A stretch of 64,000 nucleotides of DNA from Lophius americanus (Eukaryota > Chordata > Actinopteri > Lophiiformes > Lophiidae). The DNA lies in assembly GCA_037951165.1 (NCBI GenBank), contig JBBDHG010000031.1:744001-808000 (forward strand). Direction: 5' to 3'. Shown here one piece after another: positions 1 through 14,240 of this stretch; position 1 is the stretch's first letter, and every line of letters begins with the position of its first letter. The position numbers and the translations under genes are program-made. A model generated the notes under the pieces. It did no database searches, was not told the DNA's origin, and was given only the letters and a program-made list of their open reading frames with translations.

Positions 1-360
1 TGCATAAAAACATTAAGATTGCATGCCTTCAACCTCAAACTGTTCTTTCCTTCTGTGGATCTAGCCACAAGCAAACATTTATAATGGAAACAAAATATCT
101 TCCATGCTTTCTTCTGCAAAGTCTGCCGTTAATTTTGAGAATCCGGTCCATGATTTCATTAAGGAGTTTTTCATATGTATTTTTGGCTCTGCGAAGGATC
201 TTACTTTTTCTGTTTCTTTTTTTTAAAGACTTTTAGGGCCCTAGGTCTTTTTTTTAATAGGACAGCTGAATTGAAAGGAAGTAAAGGAGAGGGGGAGTTG
301 AGACACAACAAAGGACCACGAATGGAATTTAACCAGTTGCTGATGCTCTGCAAAGGATTT

Positions 361-430
361 GTTTGTCGGTTGTTTGGCTGGTTGGTTAGTCAGTTAATTG
401 GTTGATTGGTTGGATGGTTCACTGGTTGAC
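361..430 (-). repeat. Short GGTT-rich tract
   Basis: A run of ggttggtta, ggttgattggttgg and ggttgacc words. It is the complement of the word used in the satellite at 31740-32530 and is in the opposite orientation. Confidence 0.6.
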
Positions 431-3400
431 CAGATATGGATAAAGAATGGATCCAAGGTTTATTTATTTTAATCCTCAGTTTTGCAAGATGAACATTGAA
501 CATTGCAGTTTTTCTAAAATTGTGCCTAATTCCCCAAAAACTCCCCAACAAGAAAAATCTATGTATGATTGATGGTCTTGGTGATGCTCTGCTGATTGCC
601 AAATTTAGTTTTATGTATATTCATGAGAAGGCATACATCTCAATATCTAATATTTCCAAAACACAGCTACCCACACCAAAAGGATTTCCTCTACAAACAT
701 AAATATGACTTGAGCCAAGAGGAAATTATGTATTTTTCATTCTGAACTTCAAATTGATTAGTGGTTAGTGGATCCTATTTTTTTTAATATAAATATGTGT
801 CATTTCTTTCAAAAGTTACTCACAATCCGTAACGGTTTGGAAACACTTCAATATGTCAAATGAAGTGCTGCAATTAAAACATCATTTTGATTTTGTGTCC
901 GCAATGAGAAGATTCGGTGCGGAGGAAGAACAAGCTCTCCAGCATTCCTCCGTTTTCTCTGGCCTGTCTGTTTGCCAGTCATGGTACTTTGGTAGCCAGC
1001 ACGGCTCCAGGAGAGGAGTCCCACTAACCACTGTAATCGTGCCGTGCAAGAGCCGCCTGCCCCAACCCTGGGATTGAACCATGAAATATTTGAAAATGCC
1101 AGGGTTAAAAGAGGGGGGTCTCTGGCAGCGCGACATGAAATGTGAATCCACAGTGTCTTTAACAAGGAGGTGGACAGAAGGCCAGCCAGGGCAAACAGTG
1201 GCGTCCTCTGAAGGGGAATAATAATGGATGTAAGACGGGATATTGCGCCGAGAGCAGATCAATCGCGCCCAGGTTGTGCTGGCGCTAAAGCTGGTGTACT
1301 CCTGCCATAGCAGGAGGGAGTGCAGCTTTTTGCTGGAGGGACTCACATAAGTTCCCAGATAGCCTTACAACCCTCATGTGTGTACACATTTGCCCCCCCC
1401 CCCCCCCTGAAATCACTGCTGCTCGGAGTTGCTTCCAATCCTCTTATCCACACAGAGTTGGCGGGAAGACTGGCCTTTGTCTGTTCATGATTGTATTCCC
1501 ACAGTCCGGGCCATGCAGTCATGATTTCCAGTGTCCTTTGGAGGACTCCCCGATTCTGGTAATAGCTAGAGAGAGGACAAAGTCGTAATCAACAAGCATA
1601 ATCTGCCCAAATGTAATACCAAATCAATCTGGCCAGTGCTCTGGATGACTAAAGCTATGGAGTTTCAGCTCAATCCGCCTGTTGCTTCCACAGGAACCGA
1701 AAGAAAGGGTTGTTTTCTCTTTTTTAATTTATTGGGTTTTTATTTATTGCATCATGCCAGTTAGTTAATTTACTCTTGTGTCAAGCTTGTGCATTAAGGT
1801 ATGATGACATATGATTTAGCTTCCTCATTGACGGACCCCTGCCCTCCACACTGCATTTCATCTGGCAAATGACCGTCGTATGCCACATCATCAGGTAACA
1901 CACCGGACATCATCTCAATTTTTCTATGGCCAATTTATTCAGGCAAAGCTCTCATTTCCCCAGTGCACCACAAATGGTTTGAATTACTCCAAGAGCTTTT
2001 TTCCCTCCGTGGGTTTTCATTAACTGTAGCATGCGAGCCCCTCCAGAGCAGATCTTTGTTTCTCATTAGGGGATAAATAGAGCAAGCCAAATGCTCATAT
2101 GTTTATTATACACAGGAGGGCATGGTCACTGTTCTCGACAGTTCAGGACAGGAAAAAAACCGTTAGCTCTCTTGACCTTTGTTTTCAGCGCCTGAAACCA
2201 AACGTCTGCAGAGTTTAGTGGATAATAAGCCAACTGCAATAAAGCTGGGTTCAGCTTCATCAAAGGTTACAAAGAGGTTTTAACCACCGGGTAAAAATTA
2301 ATGCAAAGTCCTCATTGCCTTTTATGGTCATTATCCAAAGGTAAAGTTTGGACACACTAATAAAGATGCTGAAAGTGTAAGTGTATTGTCCATTCAAGCA
2401 GAAAGACTCACCTTAATGTTTAATTGATTTTTACATTTTTCCCTTGATAATTGGTGAATGGAAAATCACCATTCACTTTTCACTTCAAAGTGCAATGTGC
2501 ATTAAATGTAGGGGTACCTCTTTGAACAAATGGAGTATAGTATTCAGAGATACGTTTTTATTTTTCCCCGGCTACTTTGCCATTTTGGTTAAGTACCGTA
2601 ATCTTTCATTGTGCGTAATCTGTGATTATTTGCCAGATTATAACGTTATAGCATTAACAAAAGACTGTGAAACATAACAGTTTCTGTGACATAAGACAAG
2701 GAGAACCATTTGTCCAGTTGGATAGATAGAATAAATATGTTGACCCCAAAGAGGGATTTTGGCTGCCTGATTTATGTCCACTAAGGGGGCTATCGGTGCA
2801 CACTACAACCTTTGGCTTTCACATAAGCCTGGCGTTTTACCGAAGTCTTGCATTTTGCCTATCCCTCGAGAAGAACAAGCTATTGCTTGTTAACTATTTT
2901 CAACTCGGTGGACGGGGAATTACCACGTCCAGTCAGTACAGGAACATCCCCTCATCAAATGTCTCCTAGGCCTGGCACCATTTCTTCATGGCCAGAAACT
3001 CAAACAGGCTTGAAAAGGTTCAGGGACAAAGAACCTGAACCTGCCTCATCCGCATTTGTGGACCTTGCTGCGCACTTGTCTCCTCCTCTTCCTGGAACAA
3101 GAGGGTCGGGGCCCCCAGGCACAATCCCACCACCACAGTCAGTAAAACAGAAAAAACGCTTCCCTCTTATGGAATCAATGTCAACGAAAGGATGGATGTA
3201 AGGACGTGGGCGCTAACAGATATAACATTTTTAGTTCAATCTATTTTGAGACCTAGCATTAGTGTAAATTAAATAATGTAGACATTCTACCCAGGAAATT
3301 GTGTTTTATTGACGCTTGGCATGTGTTATATACACAATGAAATATATTCAATTTTAATCAAATAATCAAATACCACCCACCTAAGGTTATCAGGTTATAT

Positions 3401-4059
3401 GACCACACATAATGTTAAGAAATATTAATGATAAAAATAGTTTGAATCAGCTGCAGCTAAACTTTAGACTTTAACTGCGTATCATAATATAATCCAGTCT
3501 AGTACAAGTATATTGGAAACAGAGCTAAATACAAACTACGTCTATTCCCAAACGATTTTATGTGCAGTATGTTCATTATTAACAAAATACTGTGCGCCCG
3601 TTGTTTATTTCCTCGCTGGTTCATATGTTGAATAACTCGATATGGCGGCGAGTTGGTAGACGGCCATGTGTTAAGCGAAGCGTGCGAAGCATGTGAATTC
3701 AATGTGACGGTTGCACTATTGTGGTACTCAAAATATTTTCTACCAGGTTGGCAGGTCTGCTAAAGTAAAACTACTCAGAAGAGCAGACTGAGCTCTCAGT
3801 TGTATTAACACCTTTTTATTATGACTCCAGCACTCAGTCAGGAAACAAGATCTGTTGATTCAAGACCATGGAACACATATCATGCATGCAGTTTAATCCC
3901 GGAAATATTTTGAAATCAAAGTCCACTTGAGAATTAAAGGAACAGATCATCCAAAAGTGAAAATGATGTCATTATCTTAGTGAAGTCTCTCAATCTCAGT
4001 CAATTTCTTCACGAGCCAACATTCTCTTAAATAGCTGAAGAAGATGGGGCTTTTTACAT

Positions 4060-4320
4060 CCATCCATCCGCTTTCTACTGCGTGTAAGGTCATGGTGGCA
4101 GTAGGCAAGGAAGGGTTTTCCAAATGTCCCTCTCCCTAGCAGCACTCTCCAGCTCAATTTGAGGCCAGACGAGATACGTATATAACCCCAGCGAATTTTG
4201 GGTCTACCTTGGGGTCTCCTCCCAGGTGGATCTAATCATAATCAGATGCTCAAACCACCTCAACTATCTCTGAATCAGGTACAGTCTACCTACAGCTATA
4301 CTCAAGACTTCAGCTTAGAA
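4060..4320 (+). repeat. Dispersed teleost repeat, copy 1
   Basis: Contains ccatccatccgctttctact, ttggggtctcctcccaggtg and atcagatgctcaaaccacct, hallmarks of a very common fish interspersed repeat that is probably a non-LTR retrotransposon tail. A perfect hairpin follows at 4333-4361. Confidence 0.65.
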
Positions 4321-5479
4321 GCAGCTTTTCACTCAGTCAGTGATCAGCAATCACTGACTGATCTCTGGGCTTTAGTACAAACTGTAATGAAGGGTTTTGT
4401 GTCATTTTTGGTTTGTTTTTTAAAACAAGGGCCTTCTGTTGTTCATCAGAGTGCTATAACATTTATTTAGTGTGAAGCTCCAGAATGTCTTGTGGACTGA
4501 GAAACTAACTTCTCACTGACATGAGAGTATATTCTCATTTAATGGAAGCTGTTCTTTGATAAAATCTAAAAACGGCCTCCGCTGCTTGTGCAGACCCATT
4601 CTACCTTTTCTCCGTCATCCCTGACAGATCGCCAGATTCTTGCAGTCTTACTTTCACGCTGACCCCCTGTTACAGCCCAGAGGTGAGATGTGTGATAGAG
4701 GCCCACACTGCTGATAAGGACCATCAGGCTGATAACTAACTCCCCCTGCTACTGCCACTGCCCGGCTTCCATTAGCCCCAGCAGACCGTCTGAATGCCTG
4801 CCTGTTCCCTCCTGCTCTGAGGTTACATCCTCTGTTCGCAGCCCCTCATGCAAACCCTGCTTCCTCATGCTGAGATCGCTATCAGCAGAGATATTTATGT
4901 ACTGCACATGTTTCTGATTGTTTAACCTTTGGACCTGTGCTGTAGGTACTGCCGCTGTCCTTGTAGACTTGCTAAAAGACCCTTTTCCTGGCCCTGGTGG
5001 CCGACTGAGATAGATGGAGGCAGAGGCTGCTGCTGGAGGAGTCTAATGGACTGGCAGGAAAGGTCACTGCTGAAATTGGTCACATGAACGCTTTGGTTAA
5101 CCCCGCACTTTCTTTCAAGATTGGACAAATCCAACTAGACTCAAAGTAAATTAACACACCCATTAGTATGTTAAACATTTATAGCAAATATCTCCTTAGA
5201 ATGTGTCATTAAATACTTTTAATAAGTTTGTACTCCAAAGGTCAAATTGAAGAATGGCGTTTTTTAAATTACAGTTGAAGGGATTTCCTGTATTCAGCTT
5301 GTAATGAAGAAGCACTGAAGGGCAGTGAATCAATCCTGTATTGTGTTTATCTCAAACTAAACGCTGTCAGATCATCAAACCCTATTTAACATAAAAACAT
5401 CCTAATAAACACAAAGTATACATTTTGAATCAGAATATATTTAATTCACCCACAATTCTCTTAAGTACCAACTGGATAT

Positions 5480-6445
5480 GTGTGAAAAAAGCTCCGCCCT
5501 CTTAGAAACAAAATTCCAAGCCCAAAAACTGACCACTACAATCCCTGCACACATCATCACATCATAACCAAAACTCCATCTTCAGAGGCAGGAAGCTGGC
5601 TGGCAGGTCTCATCACACTATGCAAAATCAAAAGAAATTCCAGTAGGTGAGTGAAATCCATCAGTCTGAGAATGGTTCCAAAACTATTTCTAAGGTTCTG
5701 GGACTCCACAGTTCCAAAGTGAGACTCATCATATGAAAATGAAGAAGACTTGGAAAAACAGTAAACCCTTAGAGAAGTGGAGCACTTTCCAAAAGGTGGA
5801 GAAAGCTCATACGGAAAGTCACATAGGATGGAAGGAGAAAGAAGTACAGTCCTTCACCTCAATGGAGATCATTGTTCATGGCTCCATTATTCCAAAACGC
5901 TGGGCAAAAATGAGAGAGAGAGACGAGTAGAAAGCTACTGCTGACCCAGAAGAACAATCATGCTCTTCTGAATTTAACCACAACACACCTTGATGACCTT
6001 CAAAGCTTTCGGGTAATTTTCTATGGACGACTCAACAGAATTCCACAAAACATGAATACTTCTCAATACCAGAAAATTCTGAAGGAGACTGTCCGGTCCC
6101 TGAACCCCACTGAGATGCTGTGGTGGGACTTGAAGAGATCAGTTCTGCAAGGAAGAGTGGGTCGTTATTGCATCACAGTGATGTCAGAGACTGATCTCCA
6201 GTTATCAGAAGGGTTTGGCTGCAGTCGTTGCTGCTAAAGGTGGAACAACTAGATGTTCTGATAACTTTTTCGCACTGGTGATTTGGTTATTAGAGAACCT
6301 TTTTATCTCATTAAATTAAATGCAGAATTGTATTTTGTTTTCACTCATTCATATTAAATAATTCATGAAGAACCAACACAGGTTCGATACACCCAAAAAG
6401 ATAATAATACAAGAGAGGGTGCAATACTTTTTACATCCATGTAGT
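5480..6445 (+). mobile_element. Decayed Tc1-like DNA transposon with transposase remnant
   Basis: The order of recognisable pieces follows a teleost Tc1-like element: ccatcagtctgag and ctgggactccac in the N-terminal part, then cacaacacaccttgatgacc, then LNPTEMLWWDLKR (about 6100-6150), equivalent to the conserved NPIEMLW-DLK block near the last catalytic acidic residue, then a tail resembling GCSRCC (usually VAAVVAA). The frame is broken repeatedly and the middle of the gene is deleted, so it is inactive. The right end near 6445 (ctttttacatccatgtag) looks like a terminal repeat; the left end is less clear. Confidence 0.8.
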
Positions 6446-8159
6446 TTTTTTATAGTCGATGTAAATGGTAATATAAGCTACATTAATTCTAACCCTTAAT
6501 ATGGAAGTGGCATCAGAGCAGTGCATGATGGGAAAAACACATCCTGAGGAGAGCGGAGGTATCGGAAAGAGGCAGAAAATGAATGCCATCTTCTTCACCG
6601 CTTAAAGGTGTCGCAGATGTAAAAGCTTCATCTCACAACAATACACCATCTGGAGAAGAGTGGACAAAGTTGTCTGAAGTAGAGAGGAGTATAATGGTGT
6701 TATTTGAAGGAAAAAAAACCCATAATCCAGCAGTTCTGTTTGTGCTTTTTCTCAACTTTGCTTCAAGACATTAAGAGGGAATGTCGATAGGAAAGCAAAT
6801 TTACGCTAATGCATGTGGGAGTTGGAGGAAATGTGTAGTGTGGAATCTGCCAGTACGGAAAAGCAGAACCTGTGCGATCACAACCGAATGCAAGGAAATA
6901 ACAAGGTAGAGATGAAACATGTCACTTAATGGCTCGCTAAAAAACAAAGTGAAATGCCATCAGTCGTTGTTGAGTAAACCCCCAGAGGCAATAAAAGCGG
7001 CGCCTGCCTCTCTGGAGTGTGTTGCTGCATGTGTGTTTACCCTCATGTTTGTGGCATGTCATGCTTGAGCAGCATTGCTGCATTCTCCAGGGAGCAGCAG
7101 GAGGACTCGGTGCAGGTGATTTATTCCTCTTAATCTGTCCTGCACTGTAGCAGGCCGTCCTTCTCGCCTCCAGCCCAGCGAGAATGAAGCTCTATCAAAT
7201 TATCAGCCTGCATATCTCTGAGGAGGCCGCTTCCTGTTCAGCAGCACCTGGACTCGTGCTACGGGGCTGACGTCCTGACATACAGGGGGAGTCATGTCTG
7301 TGACCCGCAGAGCGAGTCAAGGGCACCAGCAGTCCCCCCGATGCCATCGCCTCGATTAGTTACTCACCCTCCACCACCCCCAACCTCAGCTATGTAATAT
7401 ATGCTGTAGTAATCTGGCTGGGGACGCTTGAGTTGAATGCCAGATGTTGTTTTTACTGGGCATTTATGGAAGCTGCCTGACTCGCCTTCCTAATGTTGTG
7501 CATGCAGGGAATGAGGAGAGCACAAATGCTACGGGTACATGTATTTAAACGTAGCAATAATTAGTTGAATTATTTGCAATGTCATCGCCCGGGCATGCTC
7601 AGTTTAGTTTGAAAGGCTTGTACAGGAAGTGGTTTGTTATAGATGATTCATTTGGATCAACTCAAAGAATAAAGTGTGGAGTTGAGTTTACTTATTCCAG
7701 GCATGTCCAAACTGTATTTACTGACATTATTAAGACGATCAGCCAAACACGAGTGTATAGGTTAATGTCATCATTATATGTTAAATATGGATTATCAATG
7801 TCCAGCCAACTAAACAACAAAAGTTCAAGAAAATGCAATTTTTGTTCTTTAGTAATAAATTAATTATGTTTATTATATAAATATCAATTAAATTGAGTTT
7901 GAGAATATTTTTTAAATTAAACAACTCACAGAGTTCACTTTTTGGGGTGAAGGCAAGGTTCTAAATGCAATTCAATGGTTTCTCATGTTAATTCTACAAT
8001 TTTTTAAGGCAGAACTATTTTAGCATAAATGATAAAAATTCACTTTACTCTCTTTTTCCCTGGAGTTTGGAGTGGAATGTTTTTTTGGCCATATTTATAC
8101 GTTATCTATCTTCATTTAATAAATGTCTATATATCCACAGGTTTATAACTCTTAACCAT

Positions 8160-8240
8160 TATCACTTTACAGCGTAGGAGTTGCTGTAATGCGCAAATTT
8201 CCCCTTGAGGATTAATAAAGTTCTTTCTATGTATTCTTTC
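8160..8240 (+). repeat. Retroposon tail
   Basis: The piece aaatttccccttgaggatta followed by ataaagttctttct is a typical 3' end of fish non-LTR retroposons. Similar short tails occur at about 43700-43735 and 53725-53755. Confidence 0.45.
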
Positions 8241-11200
8241 CATTCTATCAGGATATGAAAGCCCACAACTTTCTCACTATGAGATGTTAACCGATGTAGT
8301 ACCTTCACCTCACGTCTACATGATCACCATCTACCTTCCAGTGCTGTTCTAATTACTTCAAAGCCTGGACTACAGTTATTTTAAGAACCATATGATATTA
8401 ACTTTAATGAATATGATAAATAGCCCTGGCTGAAACTTGAATTGCTTATACGTTGAACTGTAAGAAGCATCAATAAGGATGTACTGGCTTGTAACTAATG
8501 AAATACGCCGACATTACACCTGCTAAGTGGAAAGATGGTCTTGATTCAAGACGTTTCAACATGGTTTTATTTCTACAGTGTAAACATCTTTTAAATCACC
8601 TCTTATTGAAGAGCCAGGGAAGGAAGAAGAAAAGGAGGAGGTTGTAAATAACTTGTTAGGGCTACCTCGCTCCCTCCTCGCTCAAACAATGTCAAATACA
8701 ATTCAATTTCTGTCTCAGCATCAGCTTAGGCTAACATGGTCAAGCAAACTCCTATTTTCTGAGAGGCCTGGGGGAGTTCCGCTTCTCAGCTTATCAACTT
8801 TTATTAACCTTAGCACTGAGGTTTGCTCTTTGATTTAGATTCTTCCGGAAACACTGAAATTGGATTTTCTTTTTTCTCTCACTCCTACTGTGGCAGACGC
8901 TCGACAACTATGATAAATAATAAATCAAAAAAAAAAATCCCTTCTTTGGATTGTTACAGGAATTTTTTATGATGAAAAACTTCTGTAGTTTATTAATTTC
9001 CTCCTCCATCAACCACGATGCTATGAGAAATATGTGAGATCATATTTCCTCCATGGAGATATATTTTTGCCAGGGTTCGTTTTTAAGGGGGAGAAAAATC
9101 AAGAATGGATTTTTTTTCTGGAGAGGTATTAACGTCCAGACAGATTTTGATGGTGATCTGGATAAAAAAAACAAATCCAGAATTTATTCAAAGGATTCTT
9201 TTTTTTTTTTTCATGTCGTGATAGGGGCAATTACCGCCATACAGACCCATCAACCTTATCTTTCAACAGTCTCAGCAGCGTCATCAGCCACCACCGCCAG
9301 TATCCAGACTCCATGGGGTGTTTATAGCTGCTGCTGCTAAGGGTAGATCCCTTTCTATCAAAATCTCCCTGAATAGTCTGAGCGCCAAAGACTTTCTAAC
9401 GGACTAACTGTTTCACCTGTGAGCTGTCATAATAAATCGTCCATTTTTTTCTTCATTCTCTGTCTATCCCGATTGATATAGGTTTACTCTCGTCTGTCCA
9501 TTAATTTGTCAGTAACAGTACACAATATATCCACATCTCCTCGCAAACCCCAGAATACTTTAAATTTCACAAGTCCTGCATGATGGTTGGCTTCTTAGAA
9601 ATGGTTTCCTCTATTTGCATGTTTTTGGATTTTTTTTGGCACATTTGAACTTGAGGCCAATTTAGATTCAATGTTAAAGACACATATGGCTCCAGACGGT
9701 ACCTTTTAATCCAAACTCATTGAATACAACAGGAATTTTTGCTCAAATTGTTTCACCCTTCTCTTTCCATTTGTACCACACTAGTGGTGCGAATGTCACC
9801 TGGAATTATTTACGCGTGTGAGTGATGTGAATCCGCAGATAAATGTTGATCCTGCTGGGGAAGGATGTATTTGTTTCTTTCTTCTATTTCACTCTATTGC
9901 CACTCATGGACAGAATAAACCCAACTGCTGCTTTGTATTCATAGTAAAGTCACATATTTGACTGAAAACCAAACGCCGCTGCGTCTGAGTTCAACAGCAT
10001 CAGGGGGCGGAGTCAGATAGCTCAGATATGCTTCCGCCGCCTCCACGTCTACATCTTACTTACATCGTGACAGGAGTAGAATATCAATGCTGGTTTGTTG
10101 CATCAATAACACGTATGAGGTGAATGAAGTCGATCTGGGATATTTTGCAACTGCTCAAGTCAACTAGCATTTGGGGCTGGGCTTCTGCGTCATATTCCAC
10201 GTCTGACCCGGCGGCCGCGGAGGTATCGGTGTCGAATTAACAATATGTCTAATAAGATGAGGCGTTGAGGATGTAGGACAGGATAAGGGCTTGTGTGTAA
10301 CAACCAGAGAGAGATTGAAAAAGCCATTATTAGCATTTTGGAGCTAGAAGTCAAGTCAAACAACTATTTCAAAGCAAAAAAGATTAACCGAAATCGTTGT
10401 TAGATTGGGGAGTTGGTGTGAAGTCCCAGAGTTTCCTTACTCTGAGTAGGGGACAAATCAAACAGGAAAATTGGACATAAAAATGAATGTTGTTGCCATG
10501 ATTTTTCCTGGTTTACAAAGCATTGCTAGATGCATACGTAAAGCATCACACCTCATGCAACGCCGCTGTTTTAAAGGCATCAACATGAGGTTTTTGTGGT
10601 GTAAATTAACAAAGACGGCGTCGGCACGTTGCCTGATCTCTATGTAGAAACAACTTTTAAAGCAGGACTGTTAACCTCCCGTCACAAACGGTGTAAAACT
10701 AAACAAAGTGTGAAAACTGCCCTTTGCATGAATTGCCTATTTCATGTTTCTTGGCAGGATGCTGTAGCCCTCCCCCCCAACTGGGCTCTGGATTATTAGC
10801 TTAAGCTCTCTAAAAATATCCCTTTGACTGTTTAAGCCCCTGACAGCAGCAACATCTCACACATTCTGATAGCTCTATACTAACTATGGCTGCAGAAGGC
10901 TCATGCACTCAGCCCGCCTTGTTATCTGTTACCTTGTTTGCCCGAGGAGGCGGAGGAACTTGTGGGTCCATCTTCTCCCCCGGTCTCAGAAAAGATCATC
11001 AAAAGCGAGTGCGCAATCACGGCAATCTCCCGACAAACAAGATGCTTTTTTGAGCCGCTGAGGATTTTGTCCAGATGTCACTCCAAGCACTTGTCATTGT
11101 TGCGACAGCTGTAGAAGCACATGGGCTGTCATCTGAAAAGCAACATACCAAAACAGCACACGTCAACTGTGAAACGTTCACTCCCTGATAGATTTACATG

Positions 11201-11830
11201 AATATTAATGCATTAAGCTCCTCAAGAAACTTTTATTACCCATACTTTCAGTTTTACTAACTTGCCTCCGTAGCCTTGCTAATTGCGTATGTACCACAAT
11301 GTAGTATTTATCATAGTAGTATATTAGCCTGAGCTTATGGCAGCAACTGTTTCTGATGCTGGCATTCATAGCAGCTCACAGAAATGAACAAATCCCTGAA
11401 AGGGATTACACTGTACACATGTGGCTCATAGACATCGCTTCAATTATCTTTTCTTCTAACACCCACACTCTCTCAAAAGGCTTTCTCAAAAATATTATAG
11501 CTGCTAACTATAGAGAGGAGAAGGGTGAGATGGAAGCTTGTAGCAGCACCATTGTTACTCCAGCCTTCATTCATTTGTCTCTGTGAGATGAAATATCACT
11601 GTTTTGACATTTATTCCAAGCCGTTCCTGTCACCGCCAGATGCCTCACACTGGCTCCTGAGCAGAAAAGTCAATACCTGGTTGTAAATATACGAAAAGAA
11701 ATGTGAGACCTTAGCCGTCAATAGATAGAAAAGGCAGAAGGAGGAGAGAAAATAATACTTCTCACCTTTTCTCATTATAAAGCTGCTTCTTGGATATAGA
11801 AGCTAATTGAGTCGCCTCTTAACCTCGAAA

Positions 11831-11912
11831 CGTGTGTGGTGTATGTATGTGTGTGTATGTGTGTGTGTATGTGTGCTTGTGAATTTGTCTGTGTGTCTGT
11901 TTGTGTGGATGG
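11831..11912. repeat. TG-rich microsatellite
   Basis: Imperfect gtgtgtatgtgtgtgtg words; the reverse-strand ORF over it is an artefact. Confidence 0.85.
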
Positions 11913-13164
11913 AGAATTGACATATTGCCGGCGCTGTGATGTTGATCCAAGGCAGAGAGCCGTGAGGCTTCCCTCAGGGGACCGGTAACCTTATTGCTCC
12001 TTGTCATCTCCTCCCCTTCTGTTTAAGGACCAGGTTGTCAACCTCTCCCCAAGGTCACGCAAACACCAGCCCCCTATACACACTTAATTGGGTCATTTAG
12101 AATCATCACGTCAACGTTTTGCCCCGTTCGGGGTTAAAAGTGAATTTAGTGTACGGGTTATTGTTCAGAACGGACGAGCAACAGCATCTGACCCCCGTTA
12201 AAGGACCACATTTTTCATACCATCAGAGCCACCATTTTTCTTTAAAGGATGATGAACAGGCTTGATACTAGAGGTTGACTGATGTTGGATTTTTAAAAGC
12301 CGATGTAACAATATTTTGGAAGAATTAAAAGCTGATTTATTGCACCCATGTCAGCCACATTTCTAAAATGATGCATGTAGCGCCATGCTCTCTTTACAGA
12401 GAGGTCGCACAACAGCTGCAAAACCTGTCTTTATCCCACTTTTACTGGTCTACCTTCATTCCAGCCCATCATTTTGTATAAACACAATGATGCGTAACAG
12501 ATATCTATGTGGCTCCACCTCTGTGGCGGCTGCGGATGTAGTAAGGGATGGTATTAGACTTCTGAGCGGATGCAACGTGAAAATTTAGGACAGTGATGTG
12601 ACAGATTATATCTGTCTGGGTTAGCAACTAGTAGCAATTAGCAGCTAAGTAAAAGGGAAAGAAGAAGTCTTCACATTGCGGAGACGACACAAGTTTCGGG
12701 AGTTTCTTACCCTCTAAGTAGAGATTGAGTCCAACTCCACTTAAGAGGGAAGGTAAATGTTTGTTCGACACAAATGCACACAATAGACACAATAGATGCC
12801 AACACCTCCTCTGCTCTTGGAACACCGCCTGTGTTCTTAAAATTGCATATTTAAGCTCCGTTGTTTAGTTCAGTGCAAAGAAAAGTATGTTTTAGAAATG
12901 AGTTTTCACTGCGTTGTCAAAACAAACAAACCAACAGTGCAATAACACAGATGGACTAAAGATAGCAAGCTGCTATTCCGTGAGCAAAAGATTCCTAAAG
13001 CTTAGCCCAGCAATGTTGGTTTCAACATTTCTACATAGATGTCACCCAGCCCTTTGTCAACAATTAAAAAAAAACAGGCATTTGTCGTCTCCGTCATGCG
13101 GTGGTTGATCTCATCGTCTGCATAGAGGACAAAAAACTCTGGACCTTGAGCTGTGCCTTCAGTT

Positions 13165-13690
13165 TCAAGACTTTTTCTTCGACCTATCCGGGGTCGGATC
13201 CTGTTGACAGAAGGTTAAACCGGATATTTCAGGCGTTTTGCTCTCCCAGCAACACTTTCTAGCTCATCTTAGGGGAATACTGAGGCATAGTGAACCCAGA
13301 TGAGAGTTCTGAGTTCAGGGTCTATCAAGGGGTCTCCTCCACGTTGGATGTGGACGGAAACCTGCCAAAGGGTAGGTATCCCAATCTGATGCCTGAACCA
13401 ATCTTCTTAAACCTTGTTTAGCTCAGCCATTCTATGAAGGAAGCTCATTTAGGTCTCATGTATCCATGACCCCATTCTTTCACCATAGGTGAGGTTTGGA
13501 ACCTAGCTCGACTAATAAATTGATAGCTTTATCAAAACTACCTGTGCACTTCCCCATTACTCGTTAACAAGACCCTTAGATACTTAAACTCCTTAGCTTG
13601 ACCCAGAAACTAACCCCCCGCCCTTATTGGAGCACTTCACATAAATGTCATTCTACCGAGAATACGGACTCTCACTTTGCTGATATTGGG
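13165..13690 (+). repeat. Dispersed teleost repeat, copy 2 (longer)
   Basis: Same family as 4060-4320. It contains aaggggtctcctccacgttg, aatctgatgcctgaaccaat, caccataggtgaggtttgga, ctaataaattgatagcttta and agacccttagatacttaaac in the order usual for the family. No ORF remains. Confidence 0.7.
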
Positions 13691-14240
13691 TCGGGATGGA
13701 ATAAACAAATACCCACGTACATCCAAACTTGGATTAAGCTGCTCAAACAGGTTTCAAGTGGTTTCCATTTAATTCTAATGCTCCGAGGTAATGAATAGAA
13801 TCCAACTGCTGACTAACCATCAGTGTTATGCGATTTGTAATTACAGTAGTAGAAACCCACCTATACACTTATTGAGTGTAGTAGATGCAACATATAGAGG
13901 GGGGTTGCATGCCTGCAGTGCCGGGGATTCCCACACCCCACACGCCAGCAAATATTCATGGTTTCAGTGGTGGTTTCATGGCCGGAGGCTGATTTGGTGT
14001 TATCTCCTGCTGCCGTGGTAAGACGAGATGAAGTGGGGCAATAGATTAAATGGGTGGGCTGCATGCCTGTTAAATCAGGAGCTGGCAGATCAACACTAAC
14101 TCAGGTTACTTATTCTCAAGTGACATGGCCGCACATGTAGGGAGCTTGTCTTTGCTTCAGATCTGTGGTGTGACATCCTGCCTCTGTGCGTGACTCTGTA
14201 ATTAACTGCTCATTTGTGTGTGTCTGTGCTTCTTTTCTAG

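Larger units (their letters stand above)
1..14240. other. Presumed adk intron upstream of the microexon
   Basis: No exon with recognisable similarity was found on either strand. ORFs up to 154 codons here have no domain, start context or splice support. Contents: a GGTT-rich tract at 361-430, a run of 15 C at 1393-1407, retroposon-type repeats at 4060-4320 and 13165-13690, a Tc1-like remnant at 5480-6445, a retroposon tail at about 8160-8240, (TG)n at 11831-11880, and a hAT-terminus-like motif near 12271. GC-richer single-copy blocks (about 1830-2100, 6960-7400, 10740-11120) could be conserved non-coding DNA. Confidence 0.5.

Noticed and set aside
882..1346. 154-codon reverse ORF
   Set aside because: No domain, no promoter or splice support, and overlapped by other ORFs in several frames; a chance ORF in an intron.
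1..14240. Earlier adk exons in the first 14 kb
   Set aside because: I looked for the exon ending FGNET and for earlier conserved ADK text and saw none; a profile search would settle it.
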